Shown piece after piece: positions 52,022-61,724 of a stretch of 64,000 nucleotides of DNA. A model generated the notes under the pieces. The model saw only the letters and a program-made list of their open reading frames with translations, was not told the origin of the DNA and made no database searches. The stretch is from Bin80 sp965261255 (GTDB taxonomy: Bacteria; Bacteroidota; Rhodothermia; Rhodothermales; Bin80). Where the stretch lies: positions 3,348,001 to 3,412,000 of the forward strand of contig CBDHCQ010000004.1 in assembly GCA_965261255.1 (NCBI GenBank), given 5' to 3'. The translations under genes were made by a program, and so were the position numbers. Within the stretch, counting starts at the first letter, position 1; the number at the start of each line of letters is the position of its first letter.

Positions 52022-52483
52022 ATGTTAGAACTTGGAGATCAGGCACCCGATTTTGTAAGCCCGTTAGGGGATGGCGGTCAGCTTCGTCTCAGTGATTTCT
52101 TCGGTCGCAAGATCGCACTGTATTTCTACCCTATGAACGATACACCCGGATGTGTGCTGGAGGCTTGCAGTATTCGAGACAGCTGGAATTCGCTAAAAGA
52201 GGCGGGCATTATTGTTATCGGAGTCTCTCCCAACAGCGCAAAGTCTCATCGACGTTTTGCCGCAAAGTATAAACTGCCGTTCTTCCTGGTAGCAGACAAA
52301 GACAAGAAGGTCATTGATCTCTATGGCGTTTGGGGAAAAAAGATGATGTTCGGCAGGAGCTTCCTGGGACTTAAGCGTACGACCTTCCTGATTGATGAAT
52401 CCGGAAGGATCGTAAAGATTTTCAGGCGTCCGAAGAACATGGTTCACGGGAAGGAAATTCTGGATGCGTTCGCGGAGCTGTGA
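52022..52483 (+). CDS. bcp: Thiol peroxidase, Bcp/PrxQ-type peroxiredoxin
   Basis: 153 residues from the ATG at 52022, whose product begins MLELGDQAPDF as usual for the family. DTPGCVLEAC holds the peroxidatic Cys44 and resolving Cys49 five residues later, the atypical two-Cys PrxQ arrangement. A later KRTTFLIDESGRIVKIF strand is typical. The protein reduces hydroperoxides in the cytoplasm using thioredoxin. It lies 118 bases after the E1 gene and 7 bases before gatB, in a plus-strand run. Confidence 0.92.
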   Translation: MLELGDQAPDFVSPLGDGGQLRLSDFFGRKIALYFYPMNDTPGCVLEACSIRDSWNSLKEAGIIVIGVSPNSAKSHRRFAAKYKLPFFLVADKDKKVIDLYGVWGKKMMFGRSFLGLKRTTFLIDESGRIVKIFRRPKNMVHGKEILDAFAEL

Positions 52484-52490
52484 TAGTCGT

Positions 52491-53975
52491 ATGGATGCAG
52501 TAACCACCGACACCCTGTACGAACCCGTGATCGGGCTGGAAGTCCACTGTCAGTTATTGACTGAATCCAAGACGTTCAGCCCTGATTCTGCAGAATTTGG
52601 GGCTTACCCCAACCAGCATGTGGATCCTGTCAGTCTAGGACTTCCCGGAACACTCCCGGTCCTGAACTCCAGGGTGGTTGAATTTGCGGTACGGTTGGGC
52701 CTGGCAACAAACTGCCAGATCACTGAGCGCAGCATTTTGGCGCGCAAGCATTATTTCTATCCCGATCTGCCCAAGGGATACCAGATATCTCAATTTGAAT
52801 CCCCCATTTGCGTAGCCGGGTATCTTGATATCGGGGCAGCGCGTCGAATCCGAATCACACGTATTCACATTGAGGAGGACGCGGGAAAATCGTTGCATGA
52901 TCAGGATCCAACGAGTACACTTCTGGACTACAACCGTTGCGGCGTGCCGCTTCTGGAAATCGTTTCCGAGCCCGATATGCGCTCAGGGGCGGAGGCCAAC
53001 CTGTACATGCAGAAGGTACGTCAACTGGTCCGCTACCTTGAGATCAGCGACGGTAATATGGAGGAAGGTTCTCTGCGCTGCGACGCAAATGTATCCGTTC
53101 GGCCGGAAGGGACACAAGCGCTCGGCACTAAAACCGAGGTCAAGAACATGAACTCGTTCCGTCACGTGGAGCGGGCGATTGATTACGAGGTTCGTCGACA
53201 AACTGCTTTGTTGAAGCGCGGAATTCCGGTCACGCACGAAACCCGGCTTTGGAACGATACATCCGGGGAAACACGTTCAATGCGCTCAAAGGAGGAGGCC
53301 CACGACTATCGTTATTTCCCGGACCCGGACTTGCCCCCTATACTGGTTACTGAAGCCGCCAAAGCGGCCATCGTGGCCGGGATGCCAACATTGCCCGCTG
53401 CTCGCCATCGTCACTACGTTCGAGCGTTCCAGTTACCCGAGTATGATGCAGGTGTTCTGACAGAAGAGCGATCAGTTGCCGACTACTTTGAACAGGCGGT
53501 GGACGTGCTTACGTCTTCGGAGTCAAACGCATCCCTTCCGGTTCAGGCGAAGATGCTGTCAAACTTTGTCATGGGAGATGTACTGAGAACGTGTAAGGAA
53601 GACGGTATAGAGATAGCAAATTTTCCTATTCAGCCTCTTCGACTGGCACAGCTTGCGCATTTGCGTTTAGAATCAACGGTCAGCTCAAGCGGTGCACAGC
53701 TCCTGTTTGAAGCGATGTTGTCTGATGATCGCGCACCATGGGTTATTGCCAAAGAGCGTAACTTGATACAGGTTTCTGATCGTGGTGCATTGGAGCCGAT
53801 CGTGGATCGCGTATTGGATGAGCACCCAAAGCAGGTTAAAATGTACCTGGACGGCAAGCAGTCTATTGTCGGGTTTTTTATCGGGCAGGTCATGCGCCGC
53901 TTCGACGGATCACCTGATCCCGGGCTTGTGCGTACCTTACTGATGGAAGGGCTAAACTCTCGAAATCATGAATGA
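52491..53975 (+). CDS. gatB: Asp-tRNA(Asn)/Glu-tRNA(Gln) amidotransferase subunit B
   Basis: 494 residues from the ATG at 52491. The typical start YEPVIGLEVHCQLLTESKTF, then LPGTLPVLN, ARKHYFYPDLPKGYQISQFE (the GatB signature) and RSMRSKEEAHDYRYFPDPDL are all present. The C-terminal YqeY-like tail follows to the end (MYLDGKQSIVGFFIGQVMRR). GatB is the kinase/transfer subunit of GatCAB that makes Gln-tRNA or Asn-tRNA from misacylated precursors; gatA and gatC are not in the window. It overlaps the next gene by 8 bases. Confidence 0.96.
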   Translation: MDAVTTDTLYEPVIGLEVHCQLLTESKTFSPDSAEFGAYPNQHVDPVSLGLPGTLPVLNSRVVEFAVRLGLATNCQITERSILARKHYFYPDLPKGYQISQFESPICVAGYLDIGAARRIRITRIHIEEDAGKSLHDQDPTSTLLDYNRCGVPLLEIVSEPDMRSGAEANLYMQKVRQLVRYLEISDGNMEEGSLRCDANVSVRPEGTQALGTKTEVKNMNSFRHVERAIDYEVRRQTALLKRGIPVTHETRLWNDTSGETRSMRSKEEAHDYRYFPDPDLPPILVTEAAKAAIVAGMPTLPAARHRHYVRAFQLPEYDAGVLTEERSVADYFEQAVDVLTSSESNASLPVQAKMLSNFVMGDVLRTCKEDGIEIANFPIQPLRLAQLAHLRLESTVSSSGAQLLFEAMLSDDRAPWVIAKERNLIQVSDRGALEPIVDRVLDEHPKQVKMYLDGKQSIVGFFIGQVMRRFDGSPDPGLVRTLLMEGLNSRNHE

Positions 53976-55329
53976 GCCAGTCAGCAACATGAGACAGGCT
54001 GTGCTGTATTGTATTATTGCTGCGATTTCTGGACTTTCGTGCGCACGGGCAGAGCAAAGCTCCCCACCAGTTCAGAGTTCATTTGAAGGCACCTTAAGTA
54101 TTCGTCCGGAAGTAGATCCCTCAAAGGATTACCGTGGGTTTGGCGTGCTTGTGGCACAGAGTGAGGATGGAGAACCAGACACACTGGGCTATGCGGTAAC
54201 TGATAGCAGTGGCTATTTCTCCATGCAGGTGACTGCTCCCGCACGGGGGATGTACGGCTTGGTGATCAGCCGCGTCGGGCAGATTCTGGCGTCTGGCCGA
54301 ATTATTATTGCGGATGGCGACTCAGCTTCGCTTGTTGCTGCCTTTCCTTTGCATGGCCGGACTATGCGCATCCGATCCCTGGAAAACTCGGCCTGGCAGG
54401 CATATCAGAATACGCTTGCTCAACACGAGCGGGAGCTGGTTGAATTAGTGCAGTCAGGAGCTTACGAAGAAGAGGTCGTGAGCGCCCGTTATTTACAAAC
54501 CACCACGATTCTGTGGGATTTGCAGCAAACATTCCCAAACTCGCTGGCAGGTGAAATAGCTGCTGCGGAGGCTATCGTAATGGGATCAGGCTGGAATGAT
54601 TCTCTCGCGGTTGCCCGTATGCACGGGCTTTCGAGCTCTAACGCACGGTTCACCGACGCGGCCCGATCAGCCAGGCATGCCCAAGCTCGCCTTGCCGGTC
54701 AGTCTGCCGCATTAGCACTGTTGGATGAAATAACGGAACGAACTGAATCCTCCGTTCAGAGAGCAGAAATTGCATCGGAACGTGTGCTTGCCTATATGGA
54801 CAGTTCACAGTTTGATGCAGCACTTGCGGTTGCTCGGAGCATGCAGGAGGATTTCGTGGACACGCAGTGGGCCACTTGGGCCGAACGAGCCACCTACGAA
54901 ATCCAGAATCTCCTGCCTGGAATGGAAGCCCCCAACTTTGCTGTCCGTGACGCAAATGGAGACTCTCTGAGCCTGCAGGATTTGAGGGGCAAGCACGTGA
55001 TCCTCGAATTCTACCGGCCCGAAGACGACCTGTACCAGCGTGAACTGCCCGGTCGCAACAATATCTTTACCATTCTCGGAGCCGATCAGGTGGAGATAGT
55101 ATCAATCTCCATGCAGCCAGATACGCTGGTTAATGAAGGGTTTTTCGAGGAGAGGGTTGCACCAGGGCGTCATGTATATGGCGGCCTGGATGTTGCACAG
55201 CAGTATAACATACATGTCCTTCCAACGCGTTACGTGATCGATCCTCAGGGCAATCTGGTGGACAAGTACATCGGAGGCACCATGGCGGCGCTTTACGAGT
55301 ACATGGCGGGACTATCAGAGCAACAGTAA
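53968..55329 (+). CDS. Redoxin-fold (TlpA-like) lipoprotein without the CxxC motif
   Basis: 453 residues; an ATG at 53989 is an alternative start. The lipobox is AISGLSC. A beta domain (about 30-130) is followed by a helical region with many Ala and Glu residues (about 140-310), then a C-terminal thioredoxin fold: EAPNFAVRDANGDSLSLQDL and GKHVILEFYRPEDDLYQ, then VEIVSISMQPD, LPTRYVIDPQGNLVDKYIGG. In TlpA-type proteins the strand is followed by WASWCGPC, but here it is FYRPEDDLYQ, so there is no redox pair. It is probably a binding or chaperone-like relative of TlpA. It sits between gatB and tpiA. Confidence 0.8.
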   Translation: MNEPVSNMRQAVLYCIIAAISGLSCARAEQSSPPVQSSFEGTLSIRPEVDPSKDYRGFGVLVAQSEDGEPDTLGYAVTDSSGYFSMQVTAPARGMYGLVISRVGQILASGRIIIADGDSASLVAAFPLHGRTMRIRSLENSAWQAYQNTLAQHERELVELVQSGAYEEEVVSARYLQTTTILWDLQQTFPNSLAGEIAAAEAIVMGSGWNDSLAVARMHGLSSSNARFTDAARSARHAQARLAGQSAALALLDEITERTESSVQRAEIASERVLAYMDSSQFDAALAVARSMQEDFVDTQWATWAERATYEIQNLLPGMEAPNFAVRDANGDSLSLQDLRGKHVILEFYRPEDDLYQRELPGRNNIFTILGADQVEIVSISMQPDTLVNEGFFEERVAPGRHVYGGLDVAQQYNIHVLPTRYVIDPQGNLVDKYIGGTMAALYEYMAGLSEQQ

Positions 55330-55344
55330 TCATAGATATTGGAG

Positions 55345-56127
55345 ATGCTTATAGCAGGAAACTGGAAAATGAACACCGACGCGAGCTCTTGCGTAGAGCT
55401 CGCGCGTGGCGTGGTTCAGGAGAGTGAAAACGCGGGAGTGGTAAGGGTAACCGTTTGTCCGCCGAATGTGTTTTTGAGCAACGTAGTCAAGGTACTTGAT
55501 GGCACACGAGTAAGCTTGGGCGCGCAGAATATGCATGCACTTGGCAGTGGAGCGTACACCGGAGAGGTTTCCGGGGAGATGCTTCGTTCTTTAGGATGCC
55601 GCTACGTGATTCTTGGTCACTCGGAGCGACGACAGTACTTTGGGGAAACAGATGCCGAAGTCAGCCGGAAAGTCACGAAAGCGATCAAGTTGAAATTGGT
55701 GCCTATCGTCTGTGTCGGAGAGAATCTTGATCAACGCAGGGCTGGACGAGAACGAGTGGTTGTTGCCGCCCAGGTGAAATATGCACTTGAAGGATTGACT
55801 TTGTCATCCTCAAATGCATTGGTTATCGCATATGAACCGGTGTGGGCAATAGGCACAGGAGAAACTGCCTCTCCCGCGCAGGCGCAGGATATGCACGCGC
55901 TGATACGTACACTGGTGCGCCAGCAGTTTGGCGAAAAAATCGCAAGTGGTTTGCACATTCTCTATGGAGGAAGCGTGAAGCCCGCAAATGCAAAGGACCT
56001 CCTGAGCGAGAATGATGTAGATGGTGGCTTGATCGGAGGTGCTAGCCTCCAGGCCAATGTTTTCGGCCAGATTATTCAGGCTGCGCAGGAAGTTGAACAA
56101 GACAGTCGGACATCAAGCACCGTCTGA
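55345..56127 (+). CDS. tpiA: Triosephosphate isomerase
   Basis: 260 residues from the ATG at 55345. A TTG two codons upstream is in frame, but the GGAG next to it serves better as ribosome-binding site. AGNWKMN gives the catalytic Lys8, GHSERR His92 and AYEPVWAIGTG Glu164; GGASLQANVF and the phosphate-binding LYGGSVKPAN are intact. It interconverts dihydroxyacetone phosphate and glyceraldehyde-3-phosphate in glycolysis. It ends the plus-strand run started by the sugar transferase. Confidence 0.97.
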   Translation: MLIAGNWKMNTDASSCVELARGVVQESENAGVVRVTVCPPNVFLSNVVKVLDGTRVSLGAQNMHALGSGAYTGEVSGEMLRSLGCRYVILGHSERRQYFGETDAEVSRKVTKAIKLKLVPIVCVGENLDQRRAGRERVVVAAQVKYALEGLTLSSSNALVIAYEPVWAIGTGETASPAQAQDMHALIRTLVRQQFGEKIASGLHILYGGSVKPANAKDLLSENDVDGGLIGGASLQANVFGQIIQAAQEVEQDSRTSSTV

Positions 56128-56439
56128 CTTTTCTGGACCAGGCCTCTTCCTCCGACGATGTCGATTCAGAGTTTGTGATGCTGGTTTGGCGTACTGCACA
56201 ACCCATAGGGTCGTGCCTGGAGGGACAACCCCATACTACTTTGAATCCCAAATTGCTCTGCCGTGATTTTCATGCTTGACCTGAGCAAACCAAATTCTTC
56301 AGACCTTCTGAGCACCACATCGTCACGCTTCACTTGCACTGGCTGAATCACAGAAGTTATATGGCTGTCCTTTTTGCATCTGTTACTTTGGGGAAAAGTA
56401 TTCTGGATTTGCGTACAAGTGGTTTTTGATCCGATCCAG
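56128..56439. other. Gap between tpiA and uvrA
   Basis: About 310 bases. The minus strand has an open frame over 56166-56351 with no recognised similarity. The promoter of uvrA is expected here. Confidence 0.35.
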
Positions 56440-59283
56440 ATGTCTCATCCTAGCCCCCGCGACTACATCAGCATTCGGGGAGCCCGCCAACACAATTTGA
56501 AGAACATAAATCTGACACTGCCCAAGCGGCGCATTGTCGTTGTAACGGGACCATCCGGTTCGGGCAAGTCAAGCCTAGCTTTCGACACCATTTTTGCAGA
56601 AGGCCAGCGACGCTATATGGAGAGCTTGAGTTCCTATGCGCGCCAGTTTCTTGAGCGCATGGACAAACCGGATGTAGACCTGATCGCAGGCCTCGCACCC
56701 GCCATTGCTATTGAGCAGCAGTCGCTATCAAAAAATCCCCGGTCCACAGTTGCCACACAAACTGAACTCTATGACCACCTGCGAATGCTCTACGCTCAGA
56801 TCGGAAAAACCATATCCCCGATCAGTGGTCGCGTTGTCTCACGGGACACTCCCCGCTCGGTAGCAAACACGTTGCAGTCCACACTACCGGACGGCACACG
56901 ATTTCTTTTGACCTTTCCAATCCCAAAGTACCATCGCAGCTGGCTGGGGGTTGATGTGCTGTTTGAGAGGGGGTTTCATCGGCTGCTCTTGGTCCACGAT
57001 GAGCACCTGGAGTTCGTGGATCCTGAAACTCTTAGAACACTTGCTGAAGAGGAGCGGATTGATCTGGATTCCGCCTTATTCCTGCTTGATCGACTTGTTG
57101 TCCGGCAAGGCGATGAGCAAACTACCAGCCGTATGGCTGACTCGGTGGAAGCAGCATTCCAGGAGGGCAATGGCTACTGCTCCGTCATTGTACCTTCGCC
57201 TGCCGCCAAAGACTCTGTGGAATCTCGTCTGGATTTCAGTGCATGGCTGGAATGCGATGGGATGCATTTTCCAAGTCTGGCACCCAACCTGTTTTCATTC
57301 AACAGCCCTCTGGGTGCGTGTCCTACTTGTAACGGCCACGGACGTACAAAAGGCGCGGTTCGGGATCTGGTGATTCCCGATCAAGGTCTGACGCTTGGAG
57401 AAGGAGCCGTGGCTCCGTTTGAGGGGGAACCGACCTGGCATGAGTTCAAGAAACGCATGATTTCCTTTGCCAAGGACCGTGGGATTGACACCAATGTACC
57501 GTACCGCGACCTGTCGAAAGTAGATAAACACCTTCTTTGGCATGGCGACGGCTCCTATAAAGGTGTTTTTAGTTTCTTCAAATATCTGAAAGACAATGTT
57601 CGGCGCAAAGCCTTCAGGCTCCATTTTAATAAATATGTTGCTTTTGGAGTCTGTGCCAGATGCGAAGGCACGCGCCTCCGGGAGGAAGCTCTCTACGTGC
57701 AAATAGGCGGAAAGAATATCGGCGAGATTATAAAAATGACCATCCGCGAGGCCAAGGAGTTTTTCGACGATCTCGCACTCACACAACACGAACAGGATGT
57801 TGGAGGCATTCTGCTTGAAGAAATCCGCAAACGCTTACGCTTTTTGGTTGATGTAGGACTTGACTACGTAACCCTTGGAAGGCCATCCATGTCTCTCAGT
57901 GGAGGCGAGAGCCAACGCATCCGGCTTGCCACAGCTTTGGGGAGTGCACTGGTCGGCGCACTCTACGTCCTTGATGAACCCACGATTGGTTTACATCCCC
58001 GTGATACTTTGCGTCTCATCCGGATCCTTGAGCGAATGCGAGATCTGGGCAATACCGTCATCGTCGTAGAACATGATGCAGACGTAATCCGCAGCGCAAA
58101 CTACATCGTAGACCTCGGACCTGAATCAGGAACGCGGGGCGGTAAGGTAATCTTCAATGGATCGCTGAATGAGATGCTTCGGGACAACAAATCCGCGACC
58201 GGGACCTACTTGAGCGGGCAGCAACAGATCCCTGTCCCGCGCGAACGGCGCAAGCCCAACTGGACAAGCAAGGTCGAAATCAAGGGTGCATATGTTAACA
58301 ATCTAAAGCAGCTGGATGTCGCGTTCCCCACGGGATTAATTACCTGCGTTTCCGGCGTCAGCGGTTCGGGAAAATCCTCACTGGTCCAGGAAACACTGTA
58401 CAAAGGACTGGAACACAGTCTGGGAGAATACCATGTGGATCCAGACCCTACACCATACAAATCCATTAGCGTACCTTCAAATCTGTGGCATGTACGGATG
58501 GTTGACCAGTCACCGATCGGCCGCTCCTCCCGCTCAAATCTGGTAACCTATGTTAAGGCTTTTGAAATCATCCGAAGTATTTTTGCAAAAACCGACCAGG
58601 CACAGATTCACAGGTACACACCGGGACATTTTTCATTCAACGTTCCTGGTGGTCGGTGTGAGGAGTGCAAGGGGGAAGGTACAATCAGGGTACAAATGCA
58701 ATTCCTTGCCGACCTCTACTTACCCTGCGAAGAATGCAATGGTAAACGGTACAAAGAGTCAACCTTGGATGTGCTTTACAAGGGAAAAAACGTGTATGAT
58801 GTGCTCAATATGTCAGTTGATGAGGCGCTGGAATTCTTTAATGACTCACCTCGCCTGTGCCAACTTCTCATGCCATTCAAAACTATCGGGCTGGGATATG
58901 TAACCCTGGGACAACCATCCCCAACGCTTTCAGGCGGCGAGGCACAGCGAATCAAACTGGCCAGTTGTATCGCGCACCGTGTAGATCAACGTACACTTTA
59001 TGTATTTGACGAACCCACGACGGGGCTACATTTTGTGGATATCCAGAAGCTTGTTATCGCATTTCAGCAACTCACTAATGCCGGGCACACTGTCGTAGTC
59101 GTAGAGCACAATCTGGACATGCTCAAATGTGCCGACTACATTATTGACTTGGGGCCTGAGGGTGGGGCTGATGGTGGATACATTGTGGCGGCGGGGACTC
59201 CTGAGGAGGTTGCCCAAGTCCCGGAAAGCCATACCGGACGATTCCTGAGGCCGCTTCTTGCACCTAAAATGGAAATCGCGTGA
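56440..59283 (+). CDS. uvrA: UvrABC excinuclease subunit A
   Basis: 947 residues from the ATG at 56440, whose product begins MSHPSPRDYISIRGARQHN; the longer frame to 56374 adds residues not seen in UvrA. Two ABC ATPase modules are present: VVTGPSGSGKSSLAFDT and SGVSGSGKSSLVQETL are Walker A, and LSGGESQRIRLATALGS and LSGGEAQRIKLASCIAH are signature motifs. Zinc-binding pairs occur in GACPTCNGHGR with VCARCEGTRL and in RCEECKGEG with PCEECNGKRY. It scans DNA for bulky lesions and loads UvrB. UvrC is encoded 25 kb away. Confidence 0.97.
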   Translation: MSHPSPRDYISIRGARQHNLKNINLTLPKRRIVVVTGPSGSGKSSLAFDTIFAEGQRRYMESLSSYARQFLERMDKPDVDLIAGLAPAIAIEQQSLSKNPRSTVATQTELYDHLRMLYAQIGKTISPISGRVVSRDTPRSVANTLQSTLPDGTRFLLTFPIPKYHRSWLGVDVLFERGFHRLLLVHDEHLEFVDPETLRTLAEEERIDLDSALFLLDRLVVRQGDEQTTSRMADSVEAAFQEGNGYCSVIVPSPAAKDSVESRLDFSAWLECDGMHFPSLAPNLFSFNSPLGACPTCNGHGRTKGAVRDLVIPDQGLTLGEGAVAPFEGEPTWHEFKKRMISFAKDRGIDTNVPYRDLSKVDKHLLWHGDGSYKGVFSFFKYLKDNVRRKAFRLHFNKYVAFGVCARCEGTRLREEALYVQIGGKNIGEIIKMTIREAKEFFDDLALTQHEQDVGGILLEEIRKRLRFLVDVGLDYVTLGRPSMSLSGGESQRIRLATALGSALVGALYVLDEPTIGLHPRDTLRLIRILERMRDLGNTVIVVEHDADVIRSANYIVDLGPESGTRGGKVIFNGSLNEMLRDNKSATGTYLSGQQQIPVPRERRKPNWTSKVEIKGAYVNNLKQLDVAFPTGLITCVSGVSGSGKSSLVQETLYKGLEHSLGEYHVDPDPTPYKSISVPSNLWHVRMVDQSPIGRSSRSNLVTYVKAFEIIRSIFAKTDQAQIHRYTPGHFSFNVPGGRCEECKGEGTIRVQMQFLADLYLPCEECNGKRYKESTLDVLYKGKNVYDVLNMSVDEALEFFNDSPRLCQLLMPFKTIGLGYVTLGQPSPTLSGGEAQRIKLASCIAHRVDQRTLYVFDEPTTGLHFVDIQKLVIAFQQLTNAGHTVVVVEHNLDMLKCADYIIDLGPEGGADGGYIVAAGTPEEVAQVPESHTGRFLRPLLAPKMEIA

Positions 59284-59364
59284 GCGCATCTGTTACTTTT
59301 TCTCATCTCACGGCGACTGCCCTTAGAGTGTTTCTGTTAAAATTGTACTCTATGGGGCACCGCC

Positions 59365-60636
59365 ATGACGCCACTCACTGAGATGAATGTCCATGCGCCC
59401 GTTGCGGGACGGCGAATTGCGTTGTTTGCGGGAGCCTACAACCACATCTCGGATGGCGTTGCACTTACGCTCAATCGACTAGTTCTCTACTTGGAGAACA
59501 GGGGAGCAAAGGTCCTGGTTTTCGCTCCCACGAGCAACAAACATCCCCCAGCGGTGCGTCATACCGGTACACTCATCTCGGTGCCCTCCATTCCATTTCC
59601 TGGTCGCAGTGACTATCGACTTACGGTTGGCCTTTCACGGAAAGGCTGGTCCAGTCTGGAAGCCTTTGATCCAGACCTGGTGCACATTGCGACTCCAGAC
59701 TATGCAGGAGCACAGGCACTCAAGTGGGCAAAGTCACGTGAAGTACCGGTTGTATCTTCCTTTCATACACATTTCGCCGCATATCTGAAATACTTTGCGT
59801 CTTATAACCCGTTGTACCGTATGGACCTACTGGAGAATACGGCATGGAAATACGGGCGCTGGTTCTATACTCAGGTTAAACACATTTACGTTCCTTCACC
59901 CAGCATTGGCGAAGAGCTTCGCGCTCAAGGCATTACAAACGGGATCAAGGTCTGGGCGCGAGGCGTGGATGCGCAGCGATTTTCTCCTGACCACCGGAGC
60001 CTTGAATGGCGTTCAGCTCACGGCTTTGCGGAAAGGGATGTTATCGTGACTTATGTGGGCCGACTGGTTTGGGAGAAAAAACTGTCTGTTTTTGCCGAAG
60101 TAATTGAGAGCCTTAAGACGCAAGGCATCAAGCATCAAAGCTTGGTAGTTGGTGATGGTCCAGTCCGTGATACCCTGAAAGATCGGCTCACGGACACCGT
60201 ATTCACTGGCCCTCTGCAGGGAGAAGAACTCTCGTCCGCGTATGCTTCAAGCGATATCTTTCTATTTCCCAGCGACACCGAGACCTTTGGCAATGTGACA
60301 TTGGAAGCCATGGCTTCCGGGCTTCCGACAGTGTGTGCGGACGCTGCCGGCAGCGACCTCCTGGTTATGGACGGCAAGACCGGCTATCTGGCCCCCCCAA
60401 GTGACACCCCGACTTTCCTCACACACGTAAAAAACCTCATTGCCGATCCCTCGTTGAGGATAAGGATGGGGAAGGCCGCGCGCTTACGTGCGGAGGCTTT
60501 CGAGTGGAAAAACGTTATGGGACACCTGGCCAGTTACTACGAGGAGATCTGGAATACGCGTAATGGAGATAGTAACAACGGTGTTGCTGCACATGGCGCA
60601 GCCGTAAAAGTCCCTGTACGAAAGGCCGTTGCTTAG
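59365..60636 (+). CDS. GT4 family glycosyltransferase
   Basis: 423 residues with a GT-B fold. The N-terminal part (RIALFAGAYNHISDGVALTL, HIATPDYAGAQALKWAKSRE, VSSFHTHFAAYLKYF) binds the acceptor. The C-terminal part has GRLVWEKKLSVFAEVI, FLFPSDTETFGNVTLEAMAS (E-x7-E motif) and GLPTVCADAAGSDLLV, which bind the nucleotide-sugar. It resembles GDP-mannose- or UDP-sulfoquinovose-dependent transferases making glycolipids. The partner gene follows after 2 bases, so both probably act on one glycolipid or polysaccharide. Sugar and acceptor are not known. Confidence 0.88.
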   Translation: MTPLTEMNVHAPVAGRRIALFAGAYNHISDGVALTLNRLVLYLENRGAKVLVFAPTSNKHPPAVRHTGTLISVPSIPFPGRSDYRLTVGLSRKGWSSLEAFDPDLVHIATPDYAGAQALKWAKSREVPVVSSFHTHFAAYLKYFASYNPLYRMDLLENTAWKYGRWFYTQVKHIYVPSPSIGEELRAQGITNGIKVWARGVDAQRFSPDHRSLEWRSAHGFAERDVIVTYVGRLVWEKKLSVFAEVIESLKTQGIKHQSLVVGDGPVRDTLKDRLTDTVFTGPLQGEELSSAYASSDIFLFPSDTETFGNVTLEAMASGLPTVCADAAGSDLLVMDGKTGYLAPPSDTPTFLTHVKNLIADPSLRIRMGKAARLRAEAFEWKNVMGHLASYYEEIWNTRNGDSNNGVAAHGAAVKVPVRKAVA

Positions 60637-60638
60637 CT

Positions 60639-61724
60639 GTGCGTCTACTCTTTGTTTCTCACTCGTTCCCCCCGGAGAACAGGCCCCTCGAAAGTATCGG
60701 AGGGATGCAGCGCGTCGCTGTCGAACTGGCGGGTGCGTTGTCTGCCAGAAATGATGTGCAATATCAGCAACAGGTACTGCGCAGTGGATGGAAATGGCAC
60801 CACGTGCAGTGTGTCCCCTGGCTTGCGAGCACTGCAGCGCGCCTGTACAGGATCTCCATACGTAGAGAGGTGGATGTGGTGCTGTTCTCTTCAATGGTTA
60901 CCGGTGCTCTTGCTACCCTCATCCGCAGACCCTGTGACGCCGCAAACATTAAGTTAGCGGCGATTGCACACGGGCGCGACATAACCCTTCCCGGTATTTA
61001 CCAAGCGCTCCAGGTTCGCCGCACACTAAAGGCCTTGGACCTTGTACTACCGGTCAGCCGGGCTACAGGAGCTGAATGTGCTGAACGAGAGATGCCTTCT
61101 TCCCGTATCTGTGTGATCCCTAATGGGGTTGCATTATCAAGGTACAGAAACGGAACCGGCAGCGGGGACGCCTCCCTGCGTCTGGCCAGCGTTGGTCGCT
61201 TGGTCAAACGAAAGGGCTTTGCCTGGTTTATTGACCAGGTAATGCCGGCACTGCCCTCTCATGTTCAATACAAAATTGCCGGCTCTGGACCGGAAGCCGA
61301 GGCCATTCAGCAGGCCATCAACCGACATGGTCTTGAGGGACGCGTACATTTGCTGGGGCGCTGCTCTGATGAGGATCTCGTAAAACTTTACCGTGAGTCG
61401 GACTTGCTGGTCATGCCCAATATCCCGGTCAGAGGAGATATGGAAGGGTTTGGCGTCGTCATGCTTGAAGCCGGCGCATGCGGAACGCCGGCGATAGCAG
61501 CAAATCTAGAAGGCATTCAAGATGTGATCACGGATGGAGTAAACGGCCACCTCGTAACAAGCGGTGATCCTGTTGAATTCGCCGAGGCTATCCTGAACTA
61601 CCCGGCCACACCGGAGGTGCGCGTGCGTACCCGGAAGCACACCGCTGCCAACTTTGGGTGGCCAAACGTTGCAGAACTTTATGTCAGAAAACTCCGTGAG
61701 CTACATGCCGGCACACTCACCTAG
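60639..61724 (+). CDS. GT4 family glycosyltransferase
   Basis: 361 residues starting with GTG at 60639, 2 bases after the previous stop. The start reads RLLFVSHSFPPENRPLESIG, a characteristic N-terminal strand and loop of GT4 enzymes. ASVGRLVKRKGFAWFIDQVM begins the C-terminal Rossmann half, and MEGFGVVMLEAGACGTPAIA carries the E-x7-E motif (EGFGVVMLE). It resembles PimB/WbaZ-like mannosyltransferases. The last 24 bases overlap the convergent TPR gene. It forms a two-gene unit with the preceding transferase. Confidence 0.88.
   Translation: MRLLFVSHSFPPENRPLESIGGMQRVAVELAGALSARNDVQYQQQVLRSGWKWHHVQCVPWLASTAARLYRISIRREVDVVLFSSMVTGALATLIRRPCDAANIKLAAIAHGRDITLPGIYQALQVRRTLKALDLVLPVSRATGAECAEREMPSSRICVIPNGVALSRYRNGTGSGDASLRLASVGRLVKRKGFAWFIDQVMPALPSHVQYKIAGSGPEAEAIQQAINRHGLEGRVHLLGRCSDEDLVKLYRESDLLVMPNIPVRGDMEGFGVVMLEAGACGTPAIAANLEGIQDVITDGVNGHLVTSGDPVEFAEAILNYPATPEVRVRTRKHTAANFGWPNVAELYVRKLRELHAGTLT

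Noticed and set aside
56376..59299. A 14-bp direct repeat GCATCTGTTACTTT on both sides of uvrA (56376-56389 and 59286-59299).
   Set aside because: In 64 kb several exact 14-mers are expected to repeat by chance, and there are no other signs of an insertion around uvrA, whose sequence looks native.
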